A stretch of DNA of 64,000 bases from WTGU01 sp965200925 (GCA_965200925.1 OZ241738.1:2852001-2916000); one strand, 5' to 3'; positions 51,676-60,912 are shown, counted from the first letter of the stretch. The notes: generated by a model from the sequence alone, not told the origin. Numbers and translations: made by a program.

Positions 51676-53010
51676 ATGGGTCTTGTGCAGAATCGGCGTC
51701 GTTTCCGGGGCCGACCGCTCGTATCGGCGTTGCTGGGGACGACGTTCATGGCCGGGATCGCGTGCCTCGCGGGTCCGGCGCTGGCCGACGGCCATCTCGA
51801 AGAGGAGAACGCCGCGCTCAGGTCCATGGTCGAGGACCTGCGGCAGGAGGTCGAGATCCTCAAGGGGATGGTGCTCAAGCAGAACGAGAGGATCACCGAG
51901 GCGGCGGCGCCCGCAGCGTCGGCGAAGATGGTGAAATCCGGCAAGGACAAGGTGAGCCTGTCCGTCTCTGGCCAAGTCAACCGGATGCTGCTCTACGCCA
52001 GCGACGGTCGGGACTCGCGCCTCTTCCACGCCGACAACGACCAGTCCTCGACCCGCGTGCGCTTCAAGGGCAAGGCGACGCTCGACGACGAATGGTCGGC
52101 CGGTGCCACCTTCGAGGCCGAGCTCGAGTCCAACTCGTCGGGCAGCGTGGCGATCGAAGACACCAAAGTCGGGGGCGACAGCAACAAGGCGTCGCTCAAG
52201 GAGCGCAAGCTGGAGCTCTTCTTCAAGAGCAAGAGGCTCGGCAAGCTCTCGCTCGGCCAGGGCAGCACCGCTTCCGACGGCTCCACCGAAGAGGACCTCT
52301 CGGGCACCGGCGTGATCACCGGCGCCGGCTTCGGCGGCACCGGCGGCTCCCTCGAATTCGTGCGGTCGGATTTGGCGACGCGGGAAGCCGCTGACCCCGA
52401 AAAGAAGCCGGAACTCTACACGGTCGGCAACCTGTTCGGTAACCGCGACGGCCTGAGCCGGCGGGACCGGGTGCGCTACGACACGCCGAGCTTCGGCGGC
52501 GTCAAGTTTTCGACCTCCTTCCTCGGCGGCAAGTGGAACGATGACGATGACGGCGTCGAGAGCGGGGCCTGGGACGCGGCGATGCGCTACGGCCGCGATT
52601 TCGACGGCGTCGAGGTCGCGGCGGCGCTCGCCACCTGGAAGAAGGACAAGGACACGAAGGGTCACGGCGGCTCCGCTTCGGTCCTGGCGCCCTCCGGCAC
52701 CAGCCTCACCCTGAGCTATTCGAGCCAGGACGAGAAGGGCACCGACTCGACCTTCCAGTACGCCAAGCTGGGCCAGACCTTCGACGCCACCTCCGCCGGC
52801 AAGACGTCGATCTCGGTCGGCTACGGCCGGACGGAAGACCAGGGCGGGGCGGGCAACGAGGGCACCTATTACGACCTCGCCGCGGTCCAGAAGATCAAGA
52901 ATCTCGGGGCCGAGCTCTACGCCGTCTGGGGCGTCTACAAGGCCGAGATCCCGGGCACGCCGACCGAGGACATCACCATCGCCGCCACCGGCGCGCGCAT
53001 CAAGTTCTGA
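51676..53010 (+). CDS. outer-membrane porin with N-terminal coiled coil
   Basis: A 444-residue porin. A signal peptide (FMAGIACLAGPALADG) is followed by a short coiled coil (LEEENAALRSMVEDLRQEVE, LKGMVLKQNERI), then alternating beta strands typical of alphaproteobacterial porins (VSLSVSGQVNRMLLYASDGR, STRVRFKGKATLDDEWSAGA, FFKSKRLGKLSLGQGSTASD), ending ATGARIKF with the C-terminal Phe needed for outer-membrane assembly. It should let small solutes into the periplasm. ATG 51676 has GAGGGGG upstream; it is divergent from the HpaB gene. A strong hairpin follows the stop. Confidence 0.9.
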   Translation: MGLVQNRRRFRGRPLVSALLGTTFMAGIACLAGPALADGHLEEENAALRSMVEDLRQEVEILKGMVLKQNERITEAAAPAASAKMVKSGKDKVSLSVSGQVNRMLLYASDGRDSRLFHADNDQSSTRVRFKGKATLDDEWSAGATFEAELESNSSGSVAIEDTKVGGDSNKASLKERKLELFFKSKRLGKLSLGQGSTASDGSTEEDLSGTGVITGAGFGGTGGSLEFVRSDLATREAADPEKKPELYTVGNLFGNRDGLSRRDRVRYDTPSFGGVKFSTSFLGGKWNDDDDGVESGAWDAAMRYGRDFDGVEVAAALATWKKDKDTKGHGGSASVLAPSGTSLTLSYSSQDEKGTDSTFQYAKLGQTFDATSAGKTSISVGYGRTEDQGGAGNEGTYYDLAAVQKIKNLGAELYAVWGVYKAEIPGTPTEDITIAATGARIKF

Positions 53011-53043
53011 CCGCCGCCCCGACGGGGGCGGGACCGTACATCG

Positions 53044-53071
53044 GGGCGGCCGCGGAGAACCGCGGCCGCCC
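53044..53071 (+). terminator. stem-loop terminator after porin
   Basis: GGGCGGCCGCGG (53044-53055), loop AGAA, CCGCGGCCGCCC (53060-53071): a perfect 12-bp GC stem with a tetraloop, then TATCTCTT. Confidence 0.75.
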
Positions 53072-53249
53072 TATCTCTTGCCGCGCCTCTCCACCGCGCC
53101 GGACGGGCCGCCGCCCTGCCGAACGGGTCCGGATCTGTCGAGAGGCTCGGCGCCATCGCGTCACCTTCATCTCATAGATGCGTCGCTCTCCGCACGCGAG
53201 GCGACGCATCGTGGGCATACATGGGCGGGCGGGCCCACCAGACGCCCAC

Positions 53250-53822
53250 CTACACGCTCATGAAGCTGATCCAGCCGGTGACGATGTACTTCTCCTCGTG
53301 CGGGGCGACCTCGCCTCGATGGGTGTGGGTGAAGCCGGCGGGCCAGATCGCCGTCTTGCCCCGCGCCGGCGCGATCGTGTGGTCCTGGAAGAGGAAGTAG
53401 GTGCCGCCGCCCTGGACGATGTCGTTGAGGAAGGTCTGGAAGGCGAGGACGCGGTGGGCGATGTCGAGGCCGCTGCTTTCGTAATGCGCGCCGTGGAAGG
53501 CGCCGCCGGGCTTGTAGTACTGCACCTGCGGCGGCTCCAGGAATCCGAGCCTGGCGGTCGCCTCGCCGAGGATCGGGAACTCCGTGAGATAGGCCTTGAG
53601 GCAAGCCATGACGTGGCCGCGATAGGCGCGGACGGCCCCGGCGTAAACCTCGTAGGGAAAGCAGGTCAGACTCGCGTCCTCCGAATCCTTCCAGGCTTTG
53701 TCCACGCCCTTGGCGCTCGTGCCCGGCCGGGTGAGGCCGAGCCGCCGAGTCTTCTTGAAGCCCGCAATCAGCTCGTCGCAGAGAGCGGGCCTGTCGAGCG
53801 CGTATTCCCTGATCCAGCGCAT
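53250..53822 (-). CDS. 2-oxoglutarate/Fe(II)-dependent oxygenase (prolyl-hydroxylase-like)
   Basis: A 190-residue protein of the 2OG-Fe(II) oxygenase superfamily. QYYKPGGAFHGAHYESSGLD holds the first His and the acidic ligand, HRVLAFQTFLNDIVQGGGTY and FLFQDHTIAPARGKTAIWPA form the jelly-roll, and GFTHTHRGEVAPHEEKYIVT contains the distal His and a basic 2-oxoglutarate contact. It is a stand-alone catalytic domain; substrate unknown. The ATG (53822) has no obvious ribosome site but the N-terminus MRWIREYALDRPALCDELIA is family-like. Convergent with the porin gene. Confidence 0.8.
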   Translation of the reverse strand: MRWIREYALDRPALCDELIAGFKKTRRLGLTRPGTSAKGVDKAWKDSEDASLTCFPYEVYAGAVRAYRGHVMACLKAYLTEFPILGEATARLGFLEPPQVQYYKPGGAFHGAHYESSGLDIAHRVLAFQTFLNDIVQGGGTYFLFQDHTIAPARGKTAIWPAGFTHTHRGEVAPHEEKYIVTGWISFMSV

Positions 53823-53831
53823 GCCGGGGCG

Positions 53832-54050
53832 TCAGCCGCGGATGTTCCCGAAGCCGCTCGGGCCGGCCGACGCCGCCCGCCCCCCGGTCTTCTTCCGGGC
53901 ACAGGCGGTGCCCGACGGGAGGGTCATCCGAACGGCCGGGTCGTCCGTCCGGTCGAGGCCCGTCTCGATGCGCCAGTCGCGCACCGGCCGCGGGAGGGAA
54001 GAGTCCTTCCGCAATTCCCGCGGCGCTTCGTCGCCCTTCTCCACGCTCAC
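53832..54050 (-). CDS. possible small hypothetical protein, 72 residues
   Basis: A GTG-started frame directly upstream of the 2OG oxygenase gene (9 bp gap), charged and without domains (VSVEKGDEAPRELRKDSSLP, DRTDDPAVRMTLPSGTACAR). Codon use is moderate and the ribosome site poor, so it may not be a gene. If real it would be co-transcribed with the oxygenase. Confidence 0.3.
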   Translation of the reverse strand: MSVEKGDEAPRELRKDSSLPRPVRDWRIETGLDRTDDPAVRMTLPSGTACARKKTGGRAASAGPSGFGNIRG

Positions 54051-54119
54051 CCCCAGCGGCGTCCCCCGGCGCGCAGTATAGCGCGGTCGGGCGGTCGGGG
54101 ACCGGGCGATCATTTCCTG

Positions 54120-54149
54120 TTTGCATTGCGGGCGTGCCGCCGCTATCGT
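54120..54149 (+). promoter_or_regulatory. possible sigma70-type promoter for the ABC importer operon
   Basis: TTTGCA (54120-54125), 18 bases, TATCGT (54144-54149), about 110 bp before the binding-protein start. The hexamers match consensus only partly; position is the main support. Confidence 0.3.
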
Positions 54150-54258
54150 GCGCGCCACCAAGGGGCTCTACCAGCACCGCGCGCGGTGCGTTGCCGTGGA
54201 ACAATCGAGGGGATCCGGGGCCGGGGTGGTCTCGGCCCGGAGCGGAGGGAGTTTGCGC

Positions 54259-55872
54259 ATGTCGCATACCGACAAGAAGGAACGCTTCAAGAAGGAGCTG
54301 TTTCGGCTGTGGTCGATGCACGCGGACCGCAAGAACTACAAGGTCTCGCGGCGGGACCTGATCAAAGGCATGGCCGGGCTCGGGCTCGGCGCGGCCGGGA
54401 TCCAGATGCTGATGCGGCAGGCGCCGTTCGGCGTCAGGCAGGCCTGGGCGGCGGAAGGCGCCACCCCGGAGGAGCGCGCCATCAACGGCGCCAAGGCGCT
54501 CTACCCCGATGCGCCCAAGAAGACCATCAGCGTCATGTACCCGTCGGGCTCCGGCGGCAATCTCTCCCCCTTCACCGAGGAGTGGAAGGGGCTGACCGGT
54601 TTCGATGTCGAGTTGATCGAGGTACCGGTCACCGAGACTCACCAGAAGGCGATGCAGGAAGCGGTGGCGAAGACCGGCCGCTACGACATCATGATTCCGG
54701 CGCCGCTGAGCCTTGCGGACCTCGCCGAGTCGGGCGTGGCGCGGCCCCTTGACGACCTCATGGACAAGTACGATCCCGAGGTCTACTCAGGGCCCAACCA
54801 GCTCCAGTTCCCGGTGTCCGACTTCGGGCAGAAGTACAAGGGCAAGACCTACGGGCTCTATTGCGACGGTGACTGGTGGCATCTGAGCTACCGCAAGGAC
54901 AAGCTCGGCGAGAAGGGCTTGGCGCCGAAGTCGAAGCGGGAGCTGGTCCATACCTGGACCGAGTACGACGCCCTCTGCGCCGAGATGCACGACCCGGACA
55001 ACAACTTCTACGGCGCCCTCGAGTATCGCTCGCCGTTCTGGAACAAATTTCACTGGATGACGCGCGTTCAGTCGAAGGGTCACTTCTACTTCGACGAGGA
55101 CATGAACTCGATGGCCGGCTCGCCGCAGAGCATCGAGACCGTCAAGGAGCTGGTCGCGCTGCAGGACATCATGCCGGCCGAGCAGTTCACCTACGGCTTC
55201 ACCGAGAACTACGCGCAGTACTATGCGCAGGGACGCGGCTTCTGCGAGTTCGGCTGGCCGTCGCTTTGGCGCTACAGCAACGACGCGGCGGGATCGCAGT
55301 CGATCATCGCGGCCAAGGGCGACGATGGCGAGCCTGCGCAGACCGCCGTCTCGAAGGTGCCGGGGACGATGCACGGCGGCGAGCTCTTCCGCTCCTGCAT
55401 CCACGCCTTCGCCTGGGACTTCGTGGTGAGCAACTACTCGCCGATCCAGGAGGCCGCCTACTGCTACTCGCAATGGATCACTGGGCCGACCATGTCGATG
55501 CGGTCGATCCCGAACGAGGGCGGCTACTTCGACCCATGGCGCAACAATCACTTCTTCGCCCCGTCGGCGGAGTTCTTCGCCTCTTATCCGGGCGATTTCC
55601 TGGCGACCCATGCCGAGGCGATCGTGGACGCGGTGCCGGAGATCCAGCTGCGCGGCGCGGCCGAGTACCTCAACGCACTCGACGTCAACCTGACGGCGGC
55701 CTACAACGGCAACAAGTCGCCGGAAGAGGCGATGGAGGACACGGCCAAGGAGCAGAACCGCATCACGCGGCGCCTGGGCAAGGCAGAGCAGAAGGAGAGC
55801 TGGCACGGTCTCGCCAGGATGTATCCGGAGCCTCTGCAGAAGCTCGTCGGCGTCCAGAATTGGACTCTGTAA
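54259..55872 (+). CDS. ABC transporter substrate-binding protein, family 1, Tat-exported
   Basis: A 537-residue binding protein. SRRDLIKGMAGLGLGAAGIQ is a twin-arginine (Tat) signal inside a long cytoplasmic lead (about 30 residues), so it is exported folded. The mature part has the family-1 pattern: ISVMYPSGSGGNLSPFTEEW, AVAKTGRYDIMIPAPLSLAD, YGLYCDGDWWHLSYRKDKLG, and a long C-terminal lobe. GGAGGGA lies 8 bases before the ATG. It is longer than most sugar-binding proteins and resembles the GlpV-like glycerol-binding group in size and in being followed by two permeases and two ATPases. Substrate not certain: a polyol or small organic acid is an inference. Confidence 0.85.
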   Translation: MSHTDKKERFKKELFRLWSMHADRKNYKVSRRDLIKGMAGLGLGAAGIQMLMRQAPFGVRQAWAAEGATPEERAINGAKALYPDAPKKTISVMYPSGSGGNLSPFTEEWKGLTGFDVELIEVPVTETHQKAMQEAVAKTGRYDIMIPAPLSLADLAESGVARPLDDLMDKYDPEVYSGPNQLQFPVSDFGQKYKGKTYGLYCDGDWWHLSYRKDKLGEKGLAPKSKRELVHTWTEYDALCAEMHDPDNNFYGALEYRSPFWNKFHWMTRVQSKGHFYFDEDMNSMAGSPQSIETVKELVALQDIMPAEQFTYGFTENYAQYYAQGRGFCEFGWPSLWRYSNDAAGSQSIIAAKGDDGEPAQTAVSKVPGTMHGGELFRSCIHAFAWDFVVSNYSPIQEAAYCYSQWITGPTMSMRSIPNEGGYFDPWRNNHFFAPSAEFFASYPGDFLATHAEAIVDAVPEIQLRGAAEYLNALDVNLTAAYNGNKSPEEAMEDTAKEQNRITRRLGKAEQKESWHGLARMYPEPLQKLVGVQNWTL

Positions 55873-55907
55873 TCCGGTTGTAACTGCACAGACGGATTAT
55901 CGGTACC

Positions 55908-56894
55908 GTGGTTGCGAAGACCGCGAACGGTGGCGCGCCCGTGCCTGCACTGAAGGCGCGGGCGCGCCTGTTCGACCCCAACGACAAGCGCTACATTGGG
56001 GCGCTCTTCATCACGCCTGTTCAGCTTCTTTTGATAACAATGCTGATTTTCCCGTTCGGTCTGGAGTTTCTCGTCGCGCTGACCGAATGGCAGCCGACCT
56101 ATGGAACCTCCATCTGGCAGGCCGTGGACACGGTCTTCTCGGGCGAGACGGAGATCGGCCTCAATTACATGTATCTGGTGACGGACGAGCCGCGCTTCCT
56201 GGAGGCTCTGGGCCGGACGCTCGCCATATCGGTCTTGAGCCTCTGCCTCGAATTCGTCATCGGGCTCGGGCTGGCGACGATTTTCTTGAAGACGTTCTGG
56301 GGCAAGCGCATCTGGTTCACCGCGCTGCTCACCCCGATGATGATCATGCCGGTCGTGGTCGGCTACACGTGGTTCATGCTGTTCCAGTACACCGGGCCGA
56401 TCAACCAAGTGCTCGGTTGGATCGGCGGCAGCGCCGCCGGGGCCGACCTGCAGTGGCTCAACAACGGCCTCCTGGCCTTCTTTGCCGTGGTCATCACCGA
56501 GGTTTGGCACTGGACGCCGCTGTTTTTCCTGATCCTGCTCTCGGGCCTTAACGCGGTTCCGGAGAACCCGGTGCGCGCCGCCACCGTGCTCGGCGCCAGC
56601 AACTGGCGGATCTTCTGGACCGTCATCATGCCGAACATGCGCGGCGTGATCATTATCGCCTTCGTGATCCGCGGCATGGAAGTGATCAAGCTCTTCGACG
56701 AGATCTACATCCTGACCCGTGGCGGACCGGGCACGGCGACCGAGACCATGAGCCTCTATCTGTACAAGCTCGGGTTCCTCGATTTCCGGCTCGCCTACGC
56801 GGGCTCGGCGGGCTTTATCGTGCTCGTGATCACCGTGGTGATGATCAACATGATGCTGCGTCCGATCCGCTACCAGTTGCTGGAGAAGCGCTAG
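55908..56894 (+). CDS. ABC transporter permease 1 (MalF/UgpA type)
   Basis: A 328-residue inner-membrane permease with six predicted membrane helices (first: LFITPVQLLLITMLIFPFGL). The cytoplasmic EAA loop that docks the ATPase is RAATVLGASNWRIFWTVIMP. A periplasmic stretch between helices 1 and 2 (EWQPTYGTSIWQAVDTVFSG) is normal for this type. Starts at a GTG (55908); no strong ribosome site. Follows the binding protein by 35 bp and abuts the next permease gene. Confidence 0.88.
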   Translation: MVAKTANGGAPVPALKARARLFDPNDKRYIGALFITPVQLLLITMLIFPFGLEFLVALTEWQPTYGTSIWQAVDTVFSGETEIGLNYMYLVTDEPRFLEALGRTLAISVLSLCLEFVIGLGLATIFLKTFWGKRIWFTALLTPMMIMPVVVGYTWFMLFQYTGPINQVLGWIGGSAAGADLQWLNNGLLAFFAVVITEVWHWTPLFFLILLSGLNAVPENPVRAATVLGASNWRIFWTVIMPNMRGVIIIAFVIRGMEVIKLFDEIYILTRGGPGTATETMSLYLYKLGFLDFRLAYAGSAGFIVLVITVVMINMMLRPIRYQLLEKR

Positions 56895-57842
56895 ATGTCC
56901 GCGAGGAAATTCGGCCCCGGCAGCGCGATCGGGCTTGCTTTCGGGCTCCTCTTCGCGGTATTCCCGCTGTTCTGGATGGTCTCGACCTCCTTCAAGCCGT
57001 CGAACGAGTGGGTTACGACGCCACCAGTGTGGGTGTCGGAGGACGGCACCGTCACCAACTATCTCGTGATTCTGTGGCCATCCCTCCTGCTTGAGAAGCG
57101 CGGCGGCCTCGGCCAGTACACCGAGGAAGGTGAGGTCACGCAGCAGCGCGCGACCCAGTCATCGTCGGTAAGCGGCGCGGTTGCCGACTTCCTGACCAAG
57201 TCGGCATGGCAGTCGATCCGGGGCTCGGTCATCGTCTCGGTGTTCTCGACGATCCTGTCCATTGTCGTCGGCTTCATGGCCGCGGTCGCCATTTCGCGAT
57301 ACCGATTCGGCGGCAACGTCACGCCTTTCTTCATACTGTCGGGGCGGATGTTCCCGCCCATCGCCATCGCGATCCCGTTCGTCGTGATGTTCAGCGCGCC
57401 CGGAATCGAGGCGACGGACACCTATTGGGGTCTGATCCTCGCCTATGCGGCGGTGACAGTTCCCTTCTCCACCTGGATGCTGAAGAGCTTCATCGACGAG
57501 CTGCCCCAGGAGATCGAGGAGGCGGCGATGATGGACGGCATGTCGCGGTGGGAGGCCCACCTCAAGGTCACCGTGCCTCTGATCAAGGGCGGTCTGATCG
57601 CCACGGCGCTCTTCATCTTCATCCTGAACTGGAGCGAGTTCCTGTTCGCCCTGGTGCTCACTTACACCAATGTCGAGACCATCCCGGTCAAGCTGTCGAA
57701 ATATTTCAGCGCCACTTCGGGGCAGCAATACGGCATCCAGGCGGCGCTCGCGGTGGTCTCCATCATTCCGCTGGTCATCGTTGGCTTCTTCATCCAGCGG
57801 CATCTGGTGCGCGGCCTCACCCTCGGTGCGATCAAGCGTTAG
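56895..57842 (+). CDS. ABC transporter permease 2 (MalG/UgpE type)
   Basis: A 315-residue inner-membrane permease, partner of permease 1. Helix 1 is GLAFGLLFAVFPLFWMVSTS, then SFKPSNEWVTTPPVW typical of MalG. EAA loop: EEAAMMDGMSRWEAHLKVTV. A ~60-residue periplasmic insert after helix 1 (LEKRGGLGQYTEEGEVTQQR) is unusually long. The ATG follows the stop of permease 1 without a gap. Confidence 0.9.
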   Translation: MSARKFGPGSAIGLAFGLLFAVFPLFWMVSTSFKPSNEWVTTPPVWVSEDGTVTNYLVILWPSLLLEKRGGLGQYTEEGEVTQQRATQSSSVSGAVADFLTKSAWQSIRGSVIVSVFSTILSIVVGFMAAVAISRYRFGGNVTPFFILSGRMFPPIAIAIPFVVMFSAPGIEATDTYWGLILAYAAVTVPFSTWMLKSFIDELPQEIEEAAMMDGMSRWEAHLKVTVPLIKGGLIATALFIFILNWSEFLFALVLTYTNVETIPVKLSKYFSATSGQQYGIQAALAVVSIIPLVIVGFFIQRHLVRGLTLGAIKR

Positions 57843-57847
57843 CGGCC

Positions 57848-58939
57848 ATGGCGGCAATCAAACTCGAGCTGGTCTCGCTCCGCAAGGAATTCGGAGAGCT
57901 CGTCGCCGTGGACGACGTGTCCCTCGGCGTCGAGGAAGGCGAGACCATGGCCCTGCTCGGGCCCTCCGGCTGCGGTAAATCCACCACCCTCAACATGATT
58001 GTGGGTCTCGAATCGCCGACCTTGGGCGACATCCTGATCGACGGACGGTCGGTCCTTGAAACGCCGCCGGGCCAGCGGAACGTCGGGCTGGTGTTCCAGG
58101 ATTACGCCGTCTTCACCCACATGAACGTCCGGCACAACTTGGAATACGGGCTTCGCGTCCGTGGCATGAACCGGCCCGACATCGACCGCGAGGTCGCCAA
58201 GGTCGCCGAGTTCCTCAATCTCGCTGGCCAGCTGGACAGCAAACCCATGGAGCTCGGCGCGAGCGAGCTCCAGCGCGTCGCCATCGGGCGGACCTTGGTG
58301 ACCAACCCGGAAATCCTCCTCCTCGACGAGCCGCTCAGCAATCTCGAGGCGGAGATGCGCAACCAGATGCGCCGCGAGCTCCGGCGCATCCAGGCCGAGA
58401 CCGGCCAGACCATCATCTACGTGACCCACGACCAGATCGAGGCGCTGTCCCTCGCCCATCGGATCGCGGTCATGGATTTCGGCCAGCTCAAGCAGTACGA
58501 CACCGCCCACAACGTCTACCACTATCCCGACAACACTTTCGTCGGAAGCTTTCTCGGCAACCCGCCGATGAACTTCGTGCGCGGGCGGTTGAGCCTTGAC
58601 GACGGCCGCCCCGGGGTCGCGCAGGACGGCGCCACGATTCCGCTGCCGGCGGGCAGCGCGGCCGGCCTGGGTAAAGGCGCCGAGGTCGTCGTCGGCATGC
58701 GCCCGGAGACGATGGCCGTGGTCGAGGCCGGGAACCCGGACGGCTTCGCCGCCGCTGTCATCGCGGTCGAGCCGCAGGGGCCGGAAACCGTGCTGACGGC
58801 GCGGGTGGGCGCGACCGACCTGAAGTTGATCGTGGAAACCGGCACGCAGGCGCGCGAGGGCGGCGAGGTCACCATCCTGCCCGAGGCCGAGGTGCTGGCG
58901 CTGTTCGACGCCGAATCGGGCGTCCGCTTGAAGGCGTGA
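57848..58939 (+). CDS. ABC transporter ATPase 1 with degenerate signature motif
   Basis: A 363-residue ATPase. Walker A GPSGCGKST (38-46), Q-loop Gln 84 (VFQDYAVF), Walker B ILLLDE (156-161) and H-loop His 194 (YVTHDQ) are intact, but the signature, normally LSGGQ, reads LGASE (136-140). A C-terminal TOBE domain follows (NFVRGRLSLD, VVVGMRPETMAVV). It pairs with ATPase 2 encoded 4 bp downstream, whose signature is intact but whose Q- and H-loops are altered, so only one of the two ATP sites of the dimer would have a full set of residues. Confidence 0.9.
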   Translation: MAAIKLELVSLRKEFGELVAVDDVSLGVEEGETMALLGPSGCGKSTTLNMIVGLESPTLGDILIDGRSVLETPPGQRNVGLVFQDYAVFTHMNVRHNLEYGLRVRGMNRPDIDREVAKVAEFLNLAGQLDSKPMELGASELQRVAIGRTLVTNPEILLLDEPLSNLEAEMRNQMRRELRRIQAETGQTIIYVTHDQIEALSLAHRIAVMDFGQLKQYDTAHNVYHYPDNTFVGSFLGNPPMNFVRGRLSLDDGRPGVAQDGATIPLPAGSAAGLGKGAEVVVGMRPETMAVVEAGNPDGFAAAVIAVEPQGPETVLTARVGATDLKLIVETGTQAREGGEVTILPEAEVLALFDAESGVRLKA

Positions 58940-58943
58940 GCCC

Positions 58944-60041
58944 ATGGCCTCCCCCCTCCTGGAGCTCCGCTCCGTCTCCAAGAATTTCGGCGCCACCCAG
59001 GCGGTCAAGGACCTGAGCCTGGAAGTCCCGCGTGGTTCGCTGATCGTGCTGTTGGGCCCCGCCGGGGCGGGCAAGACCACTACCTTGCGGATCGTCGCTG
59101 GCCTCGAGGCGCCGTCTTCGGGCGAGGTCTGGGTCGAAGGCCAGAACTTCACCCGGTTACAGCCCAACCAGCGCGACATCGCGATGATCTTCGACAATCT
59201 CGCACTCTATCCCAACAAGACGGGTTACGAGAATGTCGCCTCCCCGCTCAGGCTCGCCAGGATGCCGAAGGCCGAGATCGAGAAGCGGGTGGACGAGATG
59301 GCGAAGCTGCTCAAGATCGGCCACATCCTCGACCGCCTGCCGGCGACCTTCAGCGGCGGCGAGCGGCAGCGCGTCGCGCTCGGCCGCGCCATGGTGCGGG
59401 AGCCGCGCTTCTTCCTCCTGGACGAGCCGCTCTCCAGCCTCGACTTCATGCTGCGGATCGAGCTCAGGACGGAGCTGAAGCGCCTGCAACGCGATCTCGG
59501 GCGAACCTTTGTCTTCGCGACCCCGGACTACACCGAGGCGCTGGCGCTCGCCGATACCGTCTGCGTGCTGCTCGAAGGCGAGGTACGCCAGATCGCCAAG
59601 GCGCAGGAGCTCTACGACGAACCCGCCGACCGGGAGGTCGCGCGCTTCGTCGGCAACCCGAAGATCAATATCGTCCCCGGGCGGCTTTCGCGCGAAAACG
59701 GCGAGGCCCGCCTCTCCATCGGCTCGATGATCCTCCCCTTGCCGGAGCGCATGGAGCACGGCTTGCCGGCGCATGTGAGCGAGATCGAGATCGGGCTGCG
59801 GCCCGAGCACGTGCGGATCGTCCCCTCAACCTCGGGCGAGTCGCACCGCACGGGAGTCGTGAACGACCTCGAGCCCTTGGGGATGCACACGACGGTCGGC
59901 GTCGACCTCTCGGGCATCAACCTCGCCCTGACGGTGGCGGGCGTGCAGGAGTTCAACGACGGCGACCGGGTCGAACTGCATCTCGACACCGAGACGCTCC
60001 TCTTCTTCGATCCCGCCACCGGGCACCGGATCGGCAATTAG
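58944..60041 (+). CDS. ABC transporter ATPase 2 with altered Q- and H-loops
   Basis: A 365-residue ATPase. Walker A GPAGAGKTT (38-46) with an intact signature FSGGE (136-140) and Walker B FFLLDE (156-161), but the Q-loop Gln is Asp 84 (IFDNLALYP) and the H-loop His is Pro 194 (FATPDYTEAL). The TOBE part follows (INIVPGRLSR, EIGLRPEHVRIV). Residue numbering aligns exactly with ATPase 1, showing paralogy. The pair would make one complete composite ATP site (Walker A/Q/H of ATPase 1 with signature of ATPase 2) and one impaired. Last transport gene of the operon. Confidence 0.9.
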   Translation: MASPLLELRSVSKNFGATQAVKDLSLEVPRGSLIVLLGPAGAGKTTTLRIVAGLEAPSSGEVWVEGQNFTRLQPNQRDIAMIFDNLALYPNKTGYENVASPLRLARMPKAEIEKRVDEMAKLLKIGHILDRLPATFSGGERQRVALGRAMVREPRFFLLDEPLSSLDFMLRIELRTELKRLQRDLGRTFVFATPDYTEALALADTVCVLLEGEVRQIAKAQELYDEPADREVARFVGNPKINIVPGRLSRENGEARLSIGSMILPLPERMEHGLPAHVSEIEIGLRPEHVRIVPSTSGESHRTGVVNDLEPLGMHTTVGVDLSGINLALTVAGVQEFNDGDRVELHLDTETLLFFDPATGHRIGN

Positions 60042-60075
60042 GCACCTTCGCCCGCCGACGGGGGAGCGGGCCTTG

Positions 60076-60912
60076 ATGACGAAAACGACGAAGTCCGAAG
60101 ACGCGATCACCCGGGCGGCGCTCGAACGCCTGGAAGAAGGCGCGCGGGGGCGGACGCGGGAGATCCTGCGCGCCCTGACCCACCATCTCCACGCCTTCAT
60201 CCGCGAGATCGAGCCGACGGAGGCGGAATGGCACGCCGCCATCCGCTTCCTCACCGAGACCGGCCGCAAATGCGACGACAGGCGGCAGGAGTTCATCCTC
60301 CTCTCCGATACGCTGGGCGCCACCATGCTGATCGACGCGATCAACAACCGGAAGCCCGCTGGCGCCACGGAAAGCAGCGTGCTCGGGCCCTTCTACCGCG
60401 AGGGTGCGCCCGCCCGCGCGAACGGCGCCGATTTGGCGGACGAGGCGGCGGAGGGCGCGCGCGTGCTGGTCGCCGGCCGGGTGACCGATCTGGACGGGGC
60501 GCCGATCGCGGGCGCCACCCTGGACGTCTGGCAGACCGCGCCCAACGCCGAATACGCGGCGATGGACCCGGGCCAGCCCGAGTTCAACCTGTGCGGCCGA
60601 ATCGAGACTGGCACGGACGGGCGCTATTCCTTCCGCACCCGCAAGCCGGTGAGCTACACCATCCCCGGCGACGGTCCGGTGGGCGCCATGCTGAAGGCTG
60701 CCGGTCGCCACAACTGGCGCCCCGCCCACATCCATTTCAAGGTGTCGGCCACGGGCTACCGGACCCTCGTGACCCAGCTCTTCACCGACGACGACCCCTA
60801 TCTCGAATCCGACGCCGTGTTCGGCGTCAAGGATTCCCTGGTTGTCCACTACGCGCCGGCGGACGACGGCCTCAGCGTCGATTACGACTTCGTCATGGAG
60901 CCTGAGGCTTAG
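60076..60912 (+). CDS. intradiol ring-cleavage dioxygenase (hydroxyquinol/catechol 1,2-dioxygenase type)
   Basis: A 278-residue non-heme Fe(III) dioxygenase that opens catechol-type rings between the hydroxyls. An N-terminal helical dimer domain (about 1-100) includes QEFILLSDTLGATMLIDAIN. The catalytic beta domain has the four iron ligands Tyr 160 (NAEYAAM), Tyr 194 (VSYTIP), His 218 and His 220 (RPAHIHFKV). Length and N-terminal domain fit the hydroxyquinol branch. ATG 60076 is chosen over the TTG one codon before; GGGGAGCGGG precedes. It begins 34 bp after the ABC operon, so the imported compound may feed ring cleavage. Confidence 0.9.
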   Translation: MTKTTKSEDAITRAALERLEEGARGRTREILRALTHHLHAFIREIEPTEAEWHAAIRFLTETGRKCDDRRQEFILLSDTLGATMLIDAINNRKPAGATESSVLGPFYREGAPARANGADLADEAAEGARVLVAGRVTDLDGAPIAGATLDVWQTAPNAEYAAMDPGQPEFNLCGRIETGTDGRYSFRTRKPVSYTIPGDGPVGAMLKAAGRHNWRPAHIHFKVSATGYRTLVTQLFTDDDPYLESDAVFGVKDSLVVHYAPADDGLSVDYDFVMEPEA

